From: Streptomyces sp. NBC_00083 | Lineage (GTDB): Bacteria > Actinomycetota > Actinomycetes > Streptomycetales > Streptomycetaceae | Direction of reading: 5' to 3' | Length of the DNA stretch: 64,000 bases | NCBI RefSeq assembly: GCF_026343295.1 | Contig: NZ_JAPELY010000002.1 | Span: forward strand, 310,001-374,000 | Shown here: piece after piece, positions 53,730 to 62,316 of the stretch | How the letters are laid out: each line of letters begins with the position of its first letter | How positions within the stretch are numbered: position 1 is the stretch's first letter | Program-made: the position numbers and the translations under genes | Notes under the pieces: generated by a model | What the model was told of the DNA's origin: nothing | What the model saw: only the letters and a program-made list of their open reading frames with translations | Databases searched by the model: none

Positions 53730-54506
53730 TCAGAAGCGGCGCGTGATCAGCGCGCGCTTCACTTCCTGGATGGCCTTGGTGACCTCGATGCCACGGGGGC
53801 ACGCGTCGGTGCAGTTGAACGTCGTGCGGCAACGCCACACGCCGTCCTTGTCGTTGAGGATCTCCAGGCGCTGCTCGCCCGCCTCGTCACGGCTGTCGAA
53901 GATGAAGCGGTGCGCGTTCACGATCGCGGCCGGGCCGAAGTACTGGCCGTCGTTCCAGAAGACCGGGCAGGACGACGTGCACGCGGCGCACAGGATGCAC
54001 TTGGTCGTGTCGTCGAAGCGCTCGCGGTCCTCCGGCGACTGCAGACGCTCGCGCGTCGGCTCGTTGCCCTTCGTGATGAGGAAGGGCATCACGTCGCGGT
54101 AGGCCTGGAAGAACGGCTCCATGTCCACCACCAGGTCCTTCTGGACCGTGAGGCCCTTGATGGCCTCGATGGTGATGGGCTTGGCGGGGTTGATGTCCTT
54201 GATCAGGGTCTTGCAGGCGAGGCGGTTCTTGCCGTTGATGCGCATGGCGTCGGAACCGCAGATGCCGTGGGCGCAGGAGCGACGGAAGGTCAGCGACCCG
54301 TCGATCTCCCACTTGATCTTGTGGAGACCGTCGAGCACACGCTCCTTCGGGTCGATCTCCAGCTGGAAGTCCTGCCACTGCGCCTCGTCCGAGACCTCCG
54401 GGTTGAACCGGCGGATCCGGAAGGTGACGGTGATGTACGGCGAGTCGGCGAAGCCGGGCTCCGGCGCTCCGGTGGTGCCGGGCTTGTCCATCGTCGGGGT
54501 TGCCAT
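53730..54506 (-). CDS. sdhB: Succinate dehydrogenase iron-sulfur subunit
   Basis: The 258-residue protein carries the [2Fe-2S] ligands in SCAHGICGSDAMR (Cys78, Cys83, Asp86) and Cys98, and the [4Fe-4S]/[3Fe-4S] clusters in CILCAACTSSCP and CTDACPRGIEV. It passes electrons from SdhA to the membrane subunits. Its ATG overlaps the sdhA stop as TGATG. Last gene of sdhCDAB. Confidence 0.97.
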   Translation of the reverse strand: MATPTMDKPGTTGAPEPGFADSPYITVTFRIRRFNPEVSDEAQWQDFQLEIDPKERVLDGLHKIKWEIDGSLTFRRSCAHGICGSDAMRINGKNRLACKTLIKDINPAKPITIEAIKGLTVQKDLVVDMEPFFQAYRDVMPFLITKGNEPTRERLQSPEDRERFDDTTKCILCAACTSSCPVFWNDGQYFGPAAIVNAHRFIFDSRDEAGEQRLEILNDKDGVWRCRTTFNCTDACPRGIEVTKAIQEVKRALITRRF

Positions 54507-56260
54507 CAGTACTTACGCTCCATCGGCTGGTAGCGGGTCTGGACGACGGGCTTGTAGTCGAGGCGGATCGAGTCCTTGCCGCCGTCCGCGACCTCGCGGT
54601 ACGCCATGGTGTGGCGCATGAAGTTGACGTCGTCGCGGTTGGGGTAGTCCTCGCGGTAGTGACCGCCGCGGGACTCCTTGCGCGCCAGGGCGGAGACGGC
54701 CATGACCTCGGCCAGGTCGAGCAGGTTGCCCAGCTCGATGGCCTCCAGGAGGTCGGTGTTGAACCGCTTGCCCTTGTCCTGGACGGACACGTTCCGGTAG
54801 CGCTCGCGCAGCTCGCCGATCTTCTCGACCGCCGTCTTGATCGTCTGCTCGGTGCGGAAGACCATGACGTTGGCGTCCATGGTCTCCTGCAGCTCCTTGC
54901 GGATGACCGCCACGCGCTCGGTGCCGGTCGCCGACAGCAGGTTCGCGACCTGCGCCTCGACCTGCGCCGCCGGGTTCTCCGGAAGCTCGGTGTACTCGGT
55001 GGTGTGCGCGTACTCGGCCGCGGCGATGCCCGCGCGCTTGCCGAACACGTTGATGTCCAGGAGCGAGTTGGTGCCCAGACGGTTGGCGCCGTGCACGGAG
55101 ACACAGGCGACCTCGCCGGCCGCGTACAGACCCCGCACGACCGTGGTGTTGTCGCTGAGGACCTCACCCTGGACGTTGGTCGGGATGCCGCCCATGGCGT
55201 AGTGCGCGGTGGGCTGGATCGGGATCGGGTCCGTGTACGGCTCGATGCCGAGGTAGGTGCGCGCGAACTCCGTGATGTCCGGGAGCTTGGCGTCGAGCTG
55301 CTCCGGCGGGAGGTGCGTCAGGTCGAGGTAGACGTGGTCGCCCTCGGGACCGCAGCCGCGGCCCTCGCGGATCTCCGTGTAGATGGAGCGCGAGACGACG
55401 TCACGGGACGCGAGGTCCTTCATGACCGGCGCGTACTTCTCCATGAAGCGCTCGCCGTCCTTGTTGCGGAGGATGCCGCCCTCACCGCGGGCGCCCTCCG
55501 TCAGCAGGATGCCCATGCGCCAGATGCCCGTCGGGTGGAACTGGAAGAACTCCATGTCCTCCAGGGGCAGCCCGCGGCGGTAGCACGCGGCCTGGCCGTC
55601 ACCGGTCAGGGTGTGGGCGTTGGACGTCACCTTGAAGAACTTGCCGGTGCCGCCGGAGGCGTAGATGACCGACTTGGCCTGGAAGACGTGGATCTCGCCG
55701 GTGGCCAGCTCGTACGCGACGACGCCCGCGGACTTCTTGACGCCGTCCTCCTCGACCAGGAGCTGATCGAGGACGTAGAACTCGTTGAAGAACTCCACGC
55801 CCTCCTTGATGCAGTTCTGGTAGAGGGTCTGGAGGATCATGTGGCCGGTGCGGTCGCCCGAGTAGCAGGCACGGCGGACCGGGGCCTCGCCGTGGTTGCG
55901 GGAGTGACCGCCGAAGCGGCGCTGGTCGATCTCACCGGCGGGCGTGCGGCCGAACGGCAGGCCCATCTTCTCCAGGTCGAGGACCGCGTCGATGGCCTCC
56001 TTCGCCAGGATCTCGGCGGCGTCCTGGTCGACCAGGTAGTCGCCGCCCTTGATCGTGTCGAAGGTGTGCCACTCCCAGTTGTCCTCCTCCACGTTGGCGA
56101 GCGCGGCAGCCATGCCGCCCTGCGCCGCACCGGTGTGGGAGCGGGTGGGGTAGAGCTTGGTCAGCACGGCGGTGCGGCTGCGCTTGGTCGACTCGATGGC
56201 CGCGCGCATGCCGGCGCCGCCGGCGCCGACGATGACGGTGTCGTACTTGTGGATCTTCAT
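54506..56260 (-). CDS. sdhA: Succinate dehydrogenase flavoprotein subunit
   Basis: The 584-residue protein has VIVGAGGAGMRAAIE for FAD, the covalent flavin His42 in TRSHTGAAQGG, FKVTSNAHTLTGDG, and the catalytic Arg region in HGANRLGTNSLLD. It oxidises succinate to fumarate at the inner face of the membrane. It lies 31 bp after sdhD and is coupled to sdhB. Confidence 0.97.
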   Translation of the reverse strand: MKIHKYDTVIVGAGGAGMRAAIESTKRSRTAVLTKLYPTRSHTGAAQGGMAAALANVEEDNWEWHTFDTIKGGDYLVDQDAAEILAKEAIDAVLDLEKMGLPFGRTPAGEIDQRRFGGHSRNHGEAPVRRACYSGDRTGHMILQTLYQNCIKEGVEFFNEFYVLDQLLVEEDGVKKSAGVVAYELATGEIHVFQAKSVIYASGGTGKFFKVTSNAHTLTGDGQAACYRRGLPLEDMEFFQFHPTGIWRMGILLTEGARGEGGILRNKDGERFMEKYAPVMKDLASRDVVSRSIYTEIREGRGCGPEGDHVYLDLTHLPPEQLDAKLPDITEFARTYLGIEPYTDPIPIQPTAHYAMGGIPTNVQGEVLSDNTTVVRGLYAAGEVACVSVHGANRLGTNSLLDINVFGKRAGIAAAEYAHTTEYTELPENPAAQVEAQVANLLSATGTERVAVIRKELQETMDANVMVFRTEQTIKTAVEKIGELRERYRNVSVQDKGKRFNTDLLEAIELGNLLDLAEVMAVSALARKESRGGHYREDYPNRDDVNFMRHTMAYREVADGGKDSIRLDYKPVVQTRYQPMERKY

Positions 56261-56291
56261 CAGAGAATTCCTCAGTCCCTCAGCCCGTGGC

Positions 56292-56774
56292 CTAGCGGAT
56301 GTTCGGGTCGAAGGTGAAGATCACCAGCGTGCCCAGCAGGACGGTGAACACCGTGGCGGTGTAGAGCAGCATCTTCAGCCAGAAGCGGGTGTTGTCCCGC
56401 TGCGCGTAGTCGTTGACGACGGTGCGCAGGCCGTTGGCGCCGTGCAGCATGGCCAGCCACAGCATGGCCAGGTCCCAGATCTGCCAGAACGGGGACGCCC
56501 AGCGGCCCGCGACGAACGCGAAGCCGACCTTGGAGACGCCGCCGTCGAGGACGAGCTGGATCAGCAGGTGCCCGAGGACCAGGACGACCAGCACGATGCC
56601 GGACAGCCGCATGAACATCCAGCCGTACAGCTCGAAGTTCGTACGGGTGGACTTCGGGGTCTTCTTGGTGCGCCGGCGCGGGGCCTCGATGAGCGGGGCC
56701 GGGTGATCGGTGTCGTACAGGCTCGCGCCCTCGACTTCCCCGATGGCGGCGGCGGAAGAGGTTTCGGCAGACAT
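56292..56774 (-). CDS. sdhD: Succinate dehydrogenase hydrophobic subunit D
   Basis: The 160-residue protein has about 50 cytoplasmic residues, then three spans (LSGIVLVVLVLGHLLIQLVL, WQIWDLAMLWLAMLHGANGL, LLYTATVFTVLLGTLVIF). The His in GHLLIQ and HGANGLRTVVNDY are the expected heme/quinone-site residues. Eight bases separate it from sdhC. Confidence 0.93.
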   Translation of the reverse strand: MSAETSSAAAIGEVEGASLYDTDHPAPLIEAPRRRTKKTPKSTRTNFELYGWMFMRLSGIVLVVLVLGHLLIQLVLDGGVSKVGFAFVAGRWASPFWQIWDLAMLWLAMLHGANGLRTVVNDYAQRDNTRFWLKMLLYTATVFTVLLGTLVIFTFDPNIR

Positions 56775-56782
56775 CTCAGTCC

Positions 56783-57163
56783 TCAGCTCCCGAACAGTTC
56801 ACGGACGGCGTGGCCGAGCACCGGGTAGAGCGCGCCCACCATCAGCACGACCCAGATACCGACGACGGTCCAGAGCATCTGCTTCTGGTAGCGCGGGCCC
56901 TTGGCCCAGAAGTCGACGGCGATGATGCGCAGGCCGTTGAGCGCGTGGAACAGGATCGCGGCGACGAGGCCGTATTCCAGACACGCAACGATGGGCGTCT
57001 TGTAGGTGGCCACGACCTTGTCGTACGCCTCGGGGGAGACACGCACGAGAGCGGTGTCGAGGACGTGGACGAACAGGAAGAAGAAAATGAGGACGCCGGT
57101 GACTCGATGAGCCACCCAGGACCACATTCCTTCCCGGCCGCGGTACAGCGTTCCAGCCGGCAC
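56783..57163 (-). CDS. sdhC: Succinate dehydrogenase cytochrome b556 subunit
   Basis: The 126-residue protein has the SdhC signature RGREGMWSWVAHRVTGVLIF and a second-helix His in FFLFVHVLDTALV, plus FHALNGLRIIAVDFWAKG. I chose GTG 57163, which has GGAGG eight bases upstream and gives the usual length. An upstream start at 57238 would add a Pro/Thr-rich extension. Confidence 0.94.
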   Translation of the reverse strand: MPAGTLYRGREGMWSWVAHRVTGVLIFFFLFVHVLDTALVRVSPEAYDKVVATYKTPIVACLEYGLVAAILFHALNGLRIIAVDFWAKGPRYQKQMLWTVVGIWVVLMVGALYPVLGHAVRELFGS

Positions 57164-57285
57164 GGAAGAACCCTCCGGGAGCGGTGTGAAGGGCCGGCCG
57201 GCTTCAGTGTCGGTCTGACCCGGCCGGGTACGGTCCACCGGCCCCGGTCATCGTAGCGACGAGTTGTCGGTTCCCTCGCGCCGGG

Positions 57286-57314
57286 TCCATAGGTGTGATC
57301 AAACAGGCAATCAA
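57286..57314 (-). promoter_or_regulatory. Candidate vegetative promoter of sdhCDAB
   Basis: On the minus strand TTGATT (57314-57309) and TATGGA (57291-57286) are 17 bp apart. They lie in a tandem 11-bp direct repeat ATCAAACAGGC (57298-57308 and 57310-57320, plus-strand reading), which may bind a regulator. The predicted leader before sdhC is about 115 nt. Confidence 0.5.
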
Positions 57315-57366
57315 ACAGGCTCGTACGGCCTAGAGGACGGGCGGGAGGCCGACCTGCGCGACGGCC

Positions 57367-57996
57367 CTACAGGAAGTGGGGTGCGGCACTCCACGCGTCG
57401 GGTTCGGGGTGGCTCGCCACCAGATGGGCGAGCCGGGCGCGGGCCAGCCGGCGCAGTTCGTCCGCGGCGATCGAGCGCTCCTCGTCCCGCTCGTTGCTCA
57501 TCCGTACGCGGATCCCGGTGAGCACCCGGTCCAGGTGCTCGGCCGGGTCGACGCCGTCGAGGCAGATCACGAAGGCGTGCCGGAAGCTGCTCTCGTACGC
57601 CGCGTGTGCCGCCGCGAGCGCCGTGTGCGCGGCCTGCGGGGCGCTCTCGTGCAGGCCGGGCGAGGACTCGTCGGCCAGCGCCTCGTCGAGATCGGCGGCG
57701 CTCAGGTCGTAGCTCGCCTCGTCGGCCGCGGCGAGAAGGGAGCCCAGGTCGGGGTAGGGGCGGTGGGCGGCGATCCGCAGCGCCCAGCGGCGGCTTGCGC
57801 AGCAGGCGAGCAGGGCGGCCTCGGCCGCGCCGGACGACGCGTGGTTGAACCGGTCGAGTCCGCCGAGGCGCGGCGGGGCAGCCGGAACGGATGTGCCCCG
57901 TACCTGATTCGGTATGGCCGCCCGCCCCTGGGCACGAGGAGTGTGATGGAGTGTCGGCGGTCGCTTCCGGGGGCCGGTGTGGGAATCGCTGGACAG
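57367..57996 (-). CDS. 2-oxo-4-hydroxy-4-carboxy-5-ureidoimidazoline (OHCU) decarboxylase
   Basis: The protein of about 209 residues matches OHCU decarboxylase, third step from urate to allantoin: LDRFNHASSGAAEAALLACC, HRPYPDLGSLLAAADEASYD, YESSFRHAFVICLDG and NERDEERSIAADELRRLARA. The first 35 residues are poorly conserved. No ATG, GTG or TTG precedes the conserved part at a sensible distance. A CTG at 57996 has GAGGAG six bases upstream and is the best start; GTG 58095 has no ribosome site. It lies upstream of and co-directional with sdhC. No other urate genes are nearby. Confidence 0.82.
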   Translation of the reverse strand: MSSDSHTGPRKRPPTLHHTPRAQGRAAIPNQVRGTSVPAAPPRLGGLDRFNHASSGAAEAALLACCASRRWALRIAAHRPYPDLGSLLAAADEASYDLSAADLDEALADESSPGLHESAPQAAHTALAAAHAAYESSFRHAFVICLDGVDPAEHLDRVLTGIRVRMSNERDEERSIAADELRRLARARLAHLVASHPEPDAWSAAPHFL

Positions 57997-58282
57997 CGTG
58001 GGCTCCTCGAAACACCGCGCGGGACGGTGCAGTGCGGGACGGACGGGCTCGGAGCGCGAAAACTGGAGGGGACAGAGAGGTGGGAGTGCCGCCACGCTAT
58101 CGACGTGGAGCGGGAGGCGTCCGAGGGTTGCGCGAAATTTCACCCGGACGTGAGCACCGGGCCACGCGCGGTGGACGGTTTCCCCGGCACTTCGGCGCCA
58201 GGTCGCCGGGTTGCCGGGCCGTCCGGTCGACGGGCGGGGGACCCGGCTTGGCCCTTACCCTTGGGCGACGGGAGGTTTCTGA

Positions 58283-60031
58283 GTGATGTCGCGTTTCAGG
58301 ATGTCACGGGCCCGGACGCCGCGGTCCGGCGACCCGAAGGGGTCGTCCTCGCCGTCGTCCGAGGCGCGCGCCTCCCAGCCGCGCCCGTGGGCCCGGCCCG
58401 CCTGGCTCCACCGGCCGCGCGGCCGGCGTGCCCTGATGCTGAAGGTCGGCCTCGGCTGCCTCGCGGTCCTCGCGCTGATCATCGCGGTCTGGCCGGACGA
58501 CGACACCCACGGCGGCCACGGCGGCCCGGTCGACACCCGGCGCGCCTCCTCGGCGCTGCCGGCCCCCTCGCCGATCTACCCGATCTCGTCACCGCCCCGC
58601 ACGATCCCCTCCGTACGGGAACACCGCGCGGCCCGGGGGCCCGGGTTCCGGCCGGTCGGTTCGACCCGGGTGATCGTGGCCACCGGCAGCGAGAGCCTCG
58701 CCGACGAGGGGAAGCTGTTCGCGCAGGAGCTGGGCGTCGGCTACACCACCGGCGCGAAGCCGGGCGCGGGCGACATCGAGCTGGCGCTGAACCGGCCGCC
58801 CGCCGGGCAGAAGCCCGTGCCCGAGTCGTACACCCTCACCACCACCGACCGCCGGGTGCGGATCACCGGCGACGACGACGCCGGGGTGTTCTACGGCACC
58901 CGCACCCTCAAGCAGGCGCTCAAGGGCGGCGGGGTGATGCCCGAGGGCGTCGTCAAGGACCGCCCCGACAAGCCGCAGCGGGGGCTCAACCTCGACATCG
59001 CGCGCAAGCCGTACAGCGAGACCTGGATCGAGGACCAGCTGCGGCAGATGGCCGACCTGAAGATGAACCAGCTCGGCCTGCACTTCTCCGACGACCAGGC
59101 CTTCCGCATCGAGTCGCAGAGCCACCCCGAGATCGTCTCCCGCGACCACCTCAGCAAGCGCGACGTCCAGCGGATCGTGGCCCTCGCGACCAAGCTGCAC
59201 ATCACGGTGGTCCCCGAGATCGACTCGCCGGGCCACCTCGGCGCGGTGATCGCCGCCCACCCCGACCTCCAGCTGCGCGACAAGGACGGCAAGGCCGTCA
59301 AGGGCGCCATCGACATCGCCAACCCCGACTCGGCGCGCATCGTCGACGACCTGCTGCGCGAGTACGCCGACCTCTTCCCCGGCCAGTACTGGCACCTGGG
59401 CGGCGACGAGTACCAGGCGCTCGTGGTGAAGGCGCCGGCCACCCCCGAATCCGCCTTCCCCGGTCTCGCGGACGCGGCCCGCGCCAAGTACGGCGCCAAG
59501 GGTGACATCAAGGACCTGGCGACGGGCTGGCTCAACGACCGCGAGGAGACGGTCGATTCGGCGAGCGCGGGCCGCACCTTCAAGGCGTGGAACGACGGCT
59601 TCTTCGCCGGCGGCCAGGTCTCGGCCGACCAGGGCCGCGAGGTCGAGTACTGGACGGGCAAGGAGATCGGGGTGCGCCCGCCCGAGGACTACCTCGCCGA
59701 GGGCCGCCCGGTGGTCAACCTCAACGACGAGTACCTGTACTACGTGGTCGGCGAGCCCAACACCTTCAAGTACCCGACGGGCAAGCGGATCTACGAGGAG
59801 TGGACCCCGCTGGTCCTGCGCTCCACCAAGCCGGTGGACGCCAAGTACGCGGGCCAGATCCTCGGCGGCCGGTTCGCCGTCTGGTCGGACATCCCCGGCG
59901 CCCAGACCGAGGAACAGGTGGCCCGCGGCATCCGGATGCCGCTGCGCGCGACGGCCCAGAAGCTGTGGGACACGCGCGCGCCGTCGATGGCGTGGGAAGA
60001 GTTCAAGTCCCTGGCCGACCGGCTGGGCTGA
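58283..60031 (+). CDS. Beta-N-acetylhexosaminidase (GH20), membrane-anchored or secreted
   Basis: The 582-residue protein has a basic N-terminus, a membrane/signal segment (about 52-69, LKVGLGCLAVLALIIAVW), a Ser/Pro linker, a GH20b domain, and the GH20 barrel with RGLNLDIARKPYS, MNQLGLHFSDDQAFRIES, VVPEIDSPGHL and the catalytic Asp375-Glu376 in WHLGGDEY. It removes terminal beta-GlcNAc/GalNAc, e.g. from chitin or wall fragments. The start is GTG 58283 (GGAGG seven bases upstream) or ATG 58286. Confidence 0.93.
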   Translation: MMSRFRMSRARTPRSGDPKGSSSPSSEARASQPRPWARPAWLHRPRGRRALMLKVGLGCLAVLALIIAVWPDDDTHGGHGGPVDTRRASSALPAPSPIYPISSPPRTIPSVREHRAARGPGFRPVGSTRVIVATGSESLADEGKLFAQELGVGYTTGAKPGAGDIELALNRPPAGQKPVPESYTLTTTDRRVRITGDDDAGVFYGTRTLKQALKGGGVMPEGVVKDRPDKPQRGLNLDIARKPYSETWIEDQLRQMADLKMNQLGLHFSDDQAFRIESQSHPEIVSRDHLSKRDVQRIVALATKLHITVVPEIDSPGHLGAVIAAHPDLQLRDKDGKAVKGAIDIANPDSARIVDDLLREYADLFPGQYWHLGGDEYQALVVKAPATPESAFPGLADAARAKYGAKGDIKDLATGWLNDREETVDSASAGRTFKAWNDGFFAGGQVSADQGREVEYWTGKEIGVRPPEDYLAEGRPVVNLNDEYLYYVVGEPNTFKYPTGKRIYEEWTPLVLRSTKPVDAKYAGQILGGRFAVWSDIPGAQTEEQVARGIRMPLRATAQKLWDTRAPSMAWEEFKSLADRLG

Positions 60032-60080
60032 GCGCGGCTCCTGCTCTCCGCGAGCGGCGGAGGGCCCCGCGGGTGCGGAG

Positions 60081-60124
60081 GACGACCGGGGCCGCCACCC
60101 CCCACAGGAGAGGCCCCGGCCGTC
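60081..60124 (+). terminator. Terminator after the GH20 gene
   Basis: A 13-bp stem with one mismatch, 60081-60093 with 60112-60124 (GGCCCCGG core), about 50 bp past the stop. Confidence 0.65.
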
Positions 60125-60288
60125 TTCCGGCGGGGTCGTTGTGGCGACCCCGTACTCCCTTCAGCGCCGAGGGTGCGTTTTCTGTCACACCGCGCTGCGT
60201 CAGGAGATAGTTGCGGGTTGTACAAGGCGTGGACTTATGGGGCGTCAAGGCCGTAGCGTGCAGATTCGCGTACGCGGATGCGACCGTG

Positions 60289-60999
60289 ATGACCAGCGGT
60301 GACATCGAGACAGTCAGTCAAGACAGGGTGCAGGGATTGCTGGGGGACGACGCGGAGCTGACCGCCGCGGTGCTCAGGGCGCAGGACGGGGACGAGGACG
60401 CGTTCCGTGCCGTCTACCGCGCCGTGCACCCGCGCCTGCTCGGCTACATCCGCACGCTGGTCGGCGAACCCGACTCCGAGGACGTCGCCTCCGAGGCCTG
60501 GCTCCAGATCGCCCGCGACCTGGAACGCTTCACGGGCGACGCCGACCGGTTCCGCGGCTGGGCCGCCCGCATCGCCCGCAACCGGGCCCTCGACCACATC
60601 CGGATGCGCGGCCGCAGGCCCGCCGTCGGCGGCGACGAGAGCGAGCTGACCGCGCGCCCCGCCGAGTCGGACACCGCCGACGAGGCGATGGAGGCGCTCG
60701 GCACCGGACGTACGATGGCGCTCATCGCCCAGCTCCCGCAGGACCAGGCCGAGGCCGTGGTGTTGCGCGTGGTGGTCGGCCTCGACGCGAAGAGCGCGGC
60801 GCAGACCCTGGGCAAACGGCCCGGCGCGGTGCGGACCGCCGCGCACCGGGGCCTGAAGCGGCTTGCTGAACTGCTCGGCGCGGAGGGCTCCGCGGAGGAT
60901 GTGGCCCAGGATGCGGAGGAGCTGGGCGCCATGCCGTCGCAGCGCGCGCCGGAACGCGGTGTGACGCAATCGCCCGCCCGGACGCAGAAGGACATGTGA
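60289..60999 (+). CDS. ECF-type sigma-70 family RNA polymerase sigma factor
   Basis: The protein of about 236 residues has region 2 (DAFRAVYRAVHPRLLGYIRT, EDVASEAWLQIARDLERF, FRGWAARIARNRALDHIRMR) and region 4 (IAQLPQDQAEAVVLRVVVGL, DAKSAAQTLGKRPGAVRTAA). A 45-residue tail follows. Start is ATG 60289 or GTG 60286, neither with a strong ribosome site. Its stop and the next ATG overlap as TGATG, so the next protein is probably its anti-sigma or partner. Confidence 0.92.
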   Translation: MTSGDIETVSQDRVQGLLGDDAELTAAVLRAQDGDEDAFRAVYRAVHPRLLGYIRTLVGEPDSEDVASEAWLQIARDLERFTGDADRFRGWAARIARNRALDHIRMRGRRPAVGGDESELTARPAESDTADEAMEALGTGRTMALIAQLPQDQAEAVVLRVVVGLDAKSAAQTLGKRPGAVRTAAHRGLKRLAELLGAEGSAEDVAQDAEELGAMPSQRAPERGVTQSPARTQKDM

Positions 61000-62033
61000 T
61001 GGCTGACGAGCGGCACGAGTGGCTTGACGGGGATGCCGCCGAGCGACTGCTGCGCGGCGAAGGCGTCGAGCCCGGCGACGAGCGGGCCCGCGAAGACGCA
61101 GCCGTCCTCGCGGCCCTGCTGCGTTCCCTCGGCGCCACCGAGCCGGCCACCACCGAACTGCCCGGCGAGGCGGCCGCCCTCGCCGCCTTCCGCAAGGCCC
61201 GCACCGCCGATGCCGCGGACACCGAAGGTCTCGGCCTCGTCAAGGTCGGGCGCGTGGCACGGCAGGCCGACGCCCCCCGGCGCAGACGCTTCGCGCCCGT
61301 GCGCCTCGGACTCGCCGCCGCGCTGGCCTGCTGTGCGCTCGGCGGGGTCGCCGTCGCCGCGGGCACCGGTGTGCTGCCGGGTCCCTTCGCCTTCGACGAG
61401 CAGGACCCCACCCCCGCGTCGACCGTGTCCGCCGACATGACTCCGGGACCCGTCGACACCTCGCCCTCGCACTCGCTGCCGCCCGGCCCCTCCACCGCGA
61501 CCCCCGGCGACCGGCACGGGCAGCCGACCGCGCCCGGCAGCACCGGCGGCGACCCCTCGGCCGCGGCCACCCCGGGCGGGCCGAGCGCGGACACCGGCAC
61601 CGGCCCCGGCCACGGGGACGGGGACGGCACCGAGCAGGGCGGCCCGGCCCCCGGCGCGGGGACCGAGGGCGGCGGCACCCAGCAGTGGCTCGCGAACAGG
61701 GCCGACGACTGCCGCGACTACCGTTCGGGCCGGCTCGACCAGAGCAAGCGCCGCACCCTGGAGTCGGCCGCCCACGGCCCGGCCGCGGTGAAGGCGTTCT
61801 GCGATCTGCTGCTCGACCACAAGGGCGGCAAGGGCGACGGCGCCGACAAGGGCGGCAGGCCCGGCGGAGCGGACGGCGGCGGCGGATCGGGCGGTCCGGG
61901 CGCCCCGGGCAAGGGGAAGGGCGACGTCCCCGGGAAGACCGCCGGCGGCGGGGGCGGCGGCAAGCAGTCCTCGGTGACCAGGCCCGACGGGCTGCTCGGC
62001 CGGCTCAGCCCCGCCGCACCCGCACTCGCCTGA
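60999..62033 (+). CDS. Single-span membrane protein coupled to the sigma factor (putative anti-sigma)
   Basis: The 344-residue protein has an acidic helical N-terminal domain (1-75, WLDGDAAERLLRGEG, DAAVLAALLRSLGA), one membrane span (about 100-122, LGLAAALACCALGGVAVAAG), a 110-residue Pro/Thr/Gly outer linker and a small outer domain (DDCRDYRSGRLDQSKRRTL, VKAFCDLLL) with two Cys. The layout and coupling to the sigma gene argue for an anti-sigma role, but no zinc-binding ASD motif is visible. A 22-bp repeat crosses its stop codon. Confidence 0.78.
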   Translation: MADERHEWLDGDAAERLLRGEGVEPGDERAREDAAVLAALLRSLGATEPATTELPGEAAALAAFRKARTADAADTEGLGLVKVGRVARQADAPRRRRFAPVRLGLAAALACCALGGVAVAAGTGVLPGPFAFDEQDPTPASTVSADMTPGPVDTSPSHSLPPGPSTATPGDRHGQPTAPGSTGGDPSAAATPGGPSADTGTGPGHGDGDGTEQGGPAPGAGTEGGGTQQWLANRADDCRDYRSGRLDQSKRRTLESAAHGPAAVKAFCDLLLDHKGGKGDGADKGGRPGGADGGGGSGGPGAPGKGKGDVPGKTAGGGGGGKQSSVTRPDGLLGRLSPAAPALA

Positions 62034-62065
62034 ACGCCCCGCACGCACTCGCCTGAACGCCCCGC
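62021..62065. repeat. 22-bp tandem direct repeat across a stop codon
   Basis: CGCACTCGCCTGAACGCCCC occurs at 62021 and again at 62044 (22-bp unit, 23-bp period). The first copy encodes the last residues and stop codon of the putative anti-sigma gene; the second is outside it. Confidence 0.85.
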
Positions 62066-62122
62066 CCCGCACCGAACGCTCCCGATCCCTCTGCGGTCGC
62101 GTCCCGAGCGCGCGGAAAAGGG

Positions 62123-62151
62123 CCCGGTCAAAACCGGGAGTAACGTTTTTT
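62123..62151 (+). terminator. Hairpin with T-run after the putative anti-sigma gene
   Basis: CCCGGT-CAAA-ACCGGG (62123-62138), then a T6 run at 62146-62151. It is the only terminator I noted in this window with a clear U-tract, though seven bases separate stem and run. Confidence 0.65.
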
Positions 62152-62241
62152 GAGACGGCGGCGCAGTACTGAGTGAGCCGACTGGTCATCGGCGGCGCAG
62201 ATGAGCCGGGGTTCCCCCCGTACCCACGGCTCCGCGCGAAT

Positions 62242-62280
62242 GGCGCGGGCGGGACACGTTCCCCCGGTCCCGCCCGCGCC
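62242..62280 (-). terminator. Terminator after the L,D-transpeptidase gene
   Basis: GGCGCGGGCGGGAC (62242-62255) pairs perfectly with 62267-62280 across an 11-nt loop, 37 bp past the minus-strand stop. Confidence 0.85.
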
Positions 62281-62316
62281 CCCCTTCTTGGCCGGCCCCG
62301 ACCGGCCCCGGGCGGC

